Below, one piece after another: positions 62,655 to 64,000 of a DNA stretch of 64,000 bases (positions within the stretch are counted from its first letter, which is position 1; every line of letters begins with the position of its first letter). The stretch comes from Agromyces agglutinans (GTDB taxonomy: Bacteria; Actinomycetota; Actinomycetes; Actinomycetales; Microbacteriaceae). Position numbers and translations under genes: made by a program. Below the pieces are notes generated by a model, which was given only the letters and a program-made list of their open reading frames with translations, did not search any database and was not told the DNA's origin. The stretch is from assembly GCF_009647605.1 (NCBI RefSeq), contig NZ_WJIF01000006.1, forward strand, positions 1 through 64,000. Direction: 5' to 3'.

Positions 62655-63950
62655 TCAGCGCACCCTGATCGCCTCGCTGAGCACCCGCCCCTGGGCGCCC
62701 GCGGGGGCGTCGTAGCCGAGCAGTGCCGCGATCGTCGGCGCGACGTCGATGTGGCGCGGGTCGGCCGGCTGCGCGTTCGGGCGGACCCCGGCGCCGGCGA
62801 GGATCAGCGGTACCTCCATCTCCGTGGTCGAGCCGTGGCGCCCGGAGATCCCATCCGAGGGCGTGGACCAGGACCAGCCGGGCGCGGGCTCGATGAGGAG
62901 CTCGCCGTGCTTCGGGCTCATGTGCATCGCGCGCTGGTCGTGCTTGTCGTAGACGGCCCGGATGTACGGCAGACCCTCGACCGCGGCCGTGATGCGCGCC
63001 GCCGCATCCGGATCGTTCGCGGCATCACCGATGAGGTGCACGTCGGCCACGCCGCCCAGCGTCAGCACCACGTCGGTCCCGGCGGCGGGCGCCTGGTTCG
63101 CCGAGAGGATCTCCGGCTGGTATCCGGTGGCCGCGATCGCCGCGAGCACCTCTGCGCTGAACCCGTTCGTGAACGAGGTCATGCCGTGGTCGCCGGTGAT
63201 CACGAACGTGGTCCGACCGTAGACCCCGGCGTCCTTCGCAGCCTGCACGAGGCGGCCGATCTGGGCGTCGATCATCTCCAGCGCCCCGGGAATGCGGGCA
63301 TCCTCGGCGCCGCCGTCATGCCCGATCGCGTCGAGCGTGTCGCAGTACACCGCCGTCAGGTCGGGGATCTTCGGCACGGTGACCTCCACGCCCCGGCTCA
63401 GCACCGGTTTACCGGTCAGCACCGCGACGCCGTCGTCGACGCGTCGCTCGCACGTGCCGCCGGGCTGCGTGTACAGGCCCCCGGGGTCGCCGTAGCTCGT
63501 GCCGTGGTCTTGCACGATGAACCACTGCGCGGACGCCACCGTGCCGCCCTGATCGCGAATGGCCTCCGCGATGGTGGGGACCGCGATGTCCCGGCTGGAC
63601 CCGCGTGCGATACCGGCGGCTTCGTCGAACCAGGAGGAGGTGTTGAGGTGGTGCTCGGGCCACGCTCCCGTCGCGATCGAAGCCCACGAGGGGTTGGTGA
63701 TGGAGGTCATCACTCCGGTCGAGGTGGTGACGCTCCCGCGCTTCAGCAGGTGCTCGAGGTTCGGCATCGGCGCGCGGCCGAGGTAGTCGATGTCGAATCC
63801 GTCGAGTGCGAGGAGCACCACGTGGTCGGCGGGATGGGACGGGGACGCGGTGGCGCTCGCGGCGGTGGCGCCGAAGCAGCCGAACGCGGCGACGGCACCG
63901 GCCGAGAACAGCGCGGCAATGGATCTGGATCGGGTCGAACTGCGCAACAT
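62655..63950 (-). CDS. Secreted alkaline-phosphatase-superfamily phosphodiesterase
   Basis: A 431-residue protein with a signal peptide (residues 1-33). Metal-site motifs of the type I phosphodiesterase/nucleotide pyrophosphatase family are in order: LLALDGFDIDYL (about 48), TNPSWASIATGAWPEHH (about 87), DTLDAIGHDGG (about 210), DAQIGRLV, ITGDHGMTS (about 255) and RHGSTTEMEVPLI (about 373). The usual nucleophile Thr/Ser falls in the second motif; ITNPS has Thr and Ser candidates. It should cleave phosphodiesters or phosphates outside the cell. A 21-bp direct repeat lies just upstream. Confidence 0.88.
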   Translation of the reverse strand: MLRSSTRSRSIAALFSAGAVAAFGCFGATAASATASPSHPADHVVLLALDGFDIDYLGRAPMPNLEHLLKRGSVTTSTGVMTSITNPSWASIATGAWPEHHLNTSSWFDEAAGIARGSSRDIAVPTIAEAIRDQGGTVASAQWFIVQDHGTSYGDPGGLYTQPGGTCERRVDDGVAVLTGKPVLSRGVEVTVPKIPDLTAVYCDTLDAIGHDGGAEDARIPGALEMIDAQIGRLVQAAKDAGVYGRTTFVITGDHGMTSFTNGFSAEVLAAIAATGYQPEILSANQAPAAGTDVVLTLGGVADVHLIGDAANDPDAAARITAAVEGLPYIRAVYDKHDQRAMHMSPKHGELLIEPAPGWSWSTPSDGISGRHGSTTEMEVPLILAGAGVRPNAQPADPRHIDVAPTIAALLGYDAPAGAQGRVLSEAIRVR

Positions 63951-63956
63951 TGCTCC

Positions 63957-63997
63957 TATCTGTGGACGAGCTCTGCATATCTGTGAACGAACTCTGC
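63957..63997. repeat. 21-bp-period direct repeat upstream of the phosphodiesterase
   Basis: TATCTGTGGACGAGCTCTGC (63957-63976) and TATCTGTGAACGAACTCTGC (63978-63997) match at 18 of 20 positions, 21 bases apart, which places them on the same DNA face. They start 7 bases before the gene, as expected for a tandem operator; the window edge may hide more copies. PHO-box-like direct repeats are one possibility. Confidence 0.65.
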
Positions 63998-64000
63998 GGA

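Overview
The window is chromosomal DNA from a very high-GC actinobacterium. The density of Ala/Arg/Gly-rich genes, many ATGA/GTGA stop-start overlaps, the acs / 6C RNA / tad / topA / tmk / holB gene order and the recurrent GGATGCC/GGCATCC word suggest the family Microbacteriaceae (Agromyces/Leifsonia-like). That placement is inference; there is no rRNA gene here to confirm it.

Layout. (1) 1-5.4 kb: a short repeat and inverted repeat, a radical SAM (Rv2578c-like) gene under a perfect LexA/SOS box, a pair of membrane sensor-like proteins, thymidine kinase and a CPBP protease. (2) 5.6-21.8 kb: an exopolysaccharide (EPS) locus. It holds a Wzz/BY-kinase, a low-molecular-weight tyrosine phosphatase, an Asp-box membrane protein, the initiating sugar transferase, glycosyltransferases, a Wzy-like polymerase, a Wzx flippase, three polysaccharide pyruvyl transferase (PPT) domains and an F420-hydrogenase beta-like Fe-S protein. 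From about 10 kb to 21.8 kb the codon use is less GC-biased, which suggests acquisition. (3) 22-31.2 kb: two modules, each a DUF4012 protein plus an LSATG-tailed surface protein, around Usp, DUF418 and VanZ genes, then UDP-glucose dehydrogenase, which could supply UDP-glucuronate to the EPS. (4) 31.3-38 kb: tRNA-Pro, metallophosphoesterase, bifunctional PBP, RidA and acetyl-CoA synthetase. (5) 38.2-41.6 kb: a 6C small RNA and a compact Tad/Flp pilus locus. (6) 42-51.9 kb: topA-tmk-holB, a tripeptidyl-peptidase-like lipoprotein, tRNA-Thr, a Gfo/Idh/MocA oxidoreductase, a PBP4-type carboxypeptidase and nicotinamidase. (7) 52-60.5 kb: a homoprotocatechuate meta-cleavage cluster (hpaD, hpaE, gntR, hpaG fused to an RraA-like domain, hpaI, hpaH) with two matching operator sites, and a TPP-dependent enzyme. 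(8) 60.6-64 kb: a NIPSNAP-like protein, a long GapB-type GAPDH and a secreted phosphodiesterase.

The points most worth a second look are the duplicated DUF4012/LSATG modules, the glycosyltransferase-PPT fusion, the FAH-RraA fusion whose linker is encoded by a palindromic repeat, the paired operators of the hpa regulon, the 6C RNA with conserved synteny, the SOS box and the over-represented GGATGCC word. No prophage, insertion sequence, CRISPR array or defence system was recognised. All positions and motifs were read by eye, without database searches.
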